Positions 5,337-5,955 of a stretch of 5,955 nt of DNA are shown here, one piece after another. The stretch comes from Nitrososphaerota archaeon (GTDB lineage Archaea > Thermoproteota > Nitrososphaeria > Nitrososphaerales > UBA183), in contig JAPCJN010000087.1 in assembly GCA_027886925.1 (NCBI GenBank), positions 1-5,955 of the forward strand, given 5' to 3'. The position numbers and the translations under genes are program-made. The notes below the pieces were generated by a model. That model was not told the DNA's origin. It searched no databases and saw only the letters and a list, made by a program, of their open reading frames with translations. How positions within the stretch are numbered: the stretch's first letter is position 1; each line of letters begins with the position of its first letter.

Positions 5337-5955
5337 ATGAGCGAAACGAACACCAGGAGTCCGAAGAGGAGGGCCGCGGCTTGGGCTTCCACCCCCCAGA
5401 CCGACCCGAACACGCAGACCATCTTGAGCGTCCTCAAGACCTATCCGTCGAACGAGGTCGCGATACTCGGCTGCCACGCGGCGCGAATAAGCAGGAACAG
5501 CTGCGAATACGACCTCCTAGTGGTCAGCAAAGACCCTACGCCGCCGAAGTTCGTGCGGGCGGGAGACTATTACGCCGAGATAGTCTTCAAGTCCGAGAAG
5601 GAGCTCCGCGCCCCCGACCAGGAGCTGAGCGCTTCCCTCGCCAAGGCGGCCGTCCTCCGCGACGGGTCCCTGCTCCTTGCCAGCACGATCGCGAACTGCA
5701 AGAGGAGGTTCAAGGAGAACTGCGCGAGAGCGGCCGAGTCCCACCTTGCCGCGGCCCTAAAGGCCCTCGGGAGGGTCGACGAGAACGCCGTGCGCAACCT
5801 GCCCGAGGCGGACTTTTGGCTCTCGTCGGCCGCGATCGACTTTTGCATCTCTGAGATCTTCTCCAACGCCCAGATCCCTTCTCCCAGCCACCTTTTCGCC
5901 CAGATGAGGGGCCTCTCCAAGAGGAAGACGGTCAGCTTCAAGGAGTGGACCGAGG
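5337..5955 (+). CDS. Nucleotidyltransferase-fold-like protein with helical C-terminal region, partial
   Basis: The frame from ATG 5337 stays open to the window edge (206 codons), so the 3' end is missing. After a polar N-terminus (1-25), VAILGCHAARISRNSCEYDL (41-60) followed by LVV resembles the GSxARG...SDxDLLVV core of polymerase-beta-like nucleotidyltransferases. YYAEIVF (78-84) then sits where the third acidic strand is expected, and AAVLRDGSLLLAS (104-116) matches the segment that often follows in this fold. The key positions are altered: Gly-Cys replaces Gly-Ser (45-46), and Glu-Tyr-Asp (57-59) replaces Asp-x-Asp. Activity is therefore doubtful. Residues 120-190 look helical and could be a HEPN-type partner domain fused to it. 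Codon use is as in the neighbours. Eight bases separate it from the dehydrogenase, with no clear Shine-Dalgarno. The fold call is by motif only, and its role is unknown. Confidence 0.6.
   Translation, partial: MSETNTRSPKRRAAAWASTPQTDPNTQTILSVLKTYPSNEVAILGCHAARISRNSCEYDLLVVSKDPTPPKFVRAGDYYAEIVFKSEKELRAPDQELSASLAKAAVLRDGSLLLASTIANCKRRFKENCARAAESHLAAALKALGRVDENAVRNLPEADFWLSSAAIDFCISEIFSNAQIPSPSHLFAQMRGLSKRKTVSFKEWTE

Noticed and set aside
5381..5854. A 157-residue plus-strand frame rich in Arg, Pro and Gly.
   Set aside because: It is an out-of-frame reading of the NTase-like gene starting at 5337, which has better codon use and composition.
1..5955. CRISPR arrays, tRNA and rRNA genes.
   Set aside because: No spaced direct repeats, and no tRNA T-arm or rRNA-like stretches, were seen on either strand by eye.

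Overview
The window reads as GC-rich archaeal DNA. The evidence is an archaeal-type cofactor-independent phosphoglycerate mutase (ApgM), the tail of what looks like an archaeal bifunctional phosphoglucose/phosphomannose isomerase, archaeal-style TATA boxes about 25-30 nt before likely transcript starts, little Shine-Dalgarno signal, and TTG start codons. A member of the Thermoproteota/Thaumarchaeota-like groups is plausible, but the window alone does not settle this.

Layout. Positions 2-91 (+) are the last 29 codons of a sugar-phosphate isomerase-like gene. It converges, with a 4-nt gap, on a broken galT (96-1089, -). That galT is split by a frameshift at about 588, and the catalytic His-Pro-His motif is missing exactly at the break. 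Upstream of galT lies an intact tnpB (1145-2413, -) of the IS200/IS605-IS1341 type, with no tnpA. apgM follows on the plus strand (2530-3819). Next come about 480 nt without a confident gene, then a zinc-dependent medium-chain dehydrogenase (4303-5328, +). Eight bases later a nucleotidyltransferase-like gene begins (5337 to the window end, +, incomplete).

Most unusual signal. An imperfect inverted repeat of about 40 bp brackets tnpB (arms 1117-1156 and 2454-2492). Each arm runs outward into a TATA box, one for galT and one for apgM. With the intervening 1,297 bp removed, the inner 11 bp of the arms would form a perfect 22-bp palindrome. The simplest reading is that the tnpB element inserted at or near the centre of a symmetric divergent galT/apgM control region. 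If its right end lies at the palindrome centre, the guide of the TnpB omega-RNA would be the galT promoter arm itself, and that arm has a near-copy in front of apgM. Element boundaries and guide are inferred and untested.

How the genes fit together. Isomerase, uridylyltransferase, phosphoglycerate mutase and dehydrogenase all belong to sugar and central carbon metabolism. The galT copy looks inactive as written. The dehydrogenase substrate cannot be read from the sequence. The last gene resembles a degenerate nucleotidyltransferase fold followed by helices.
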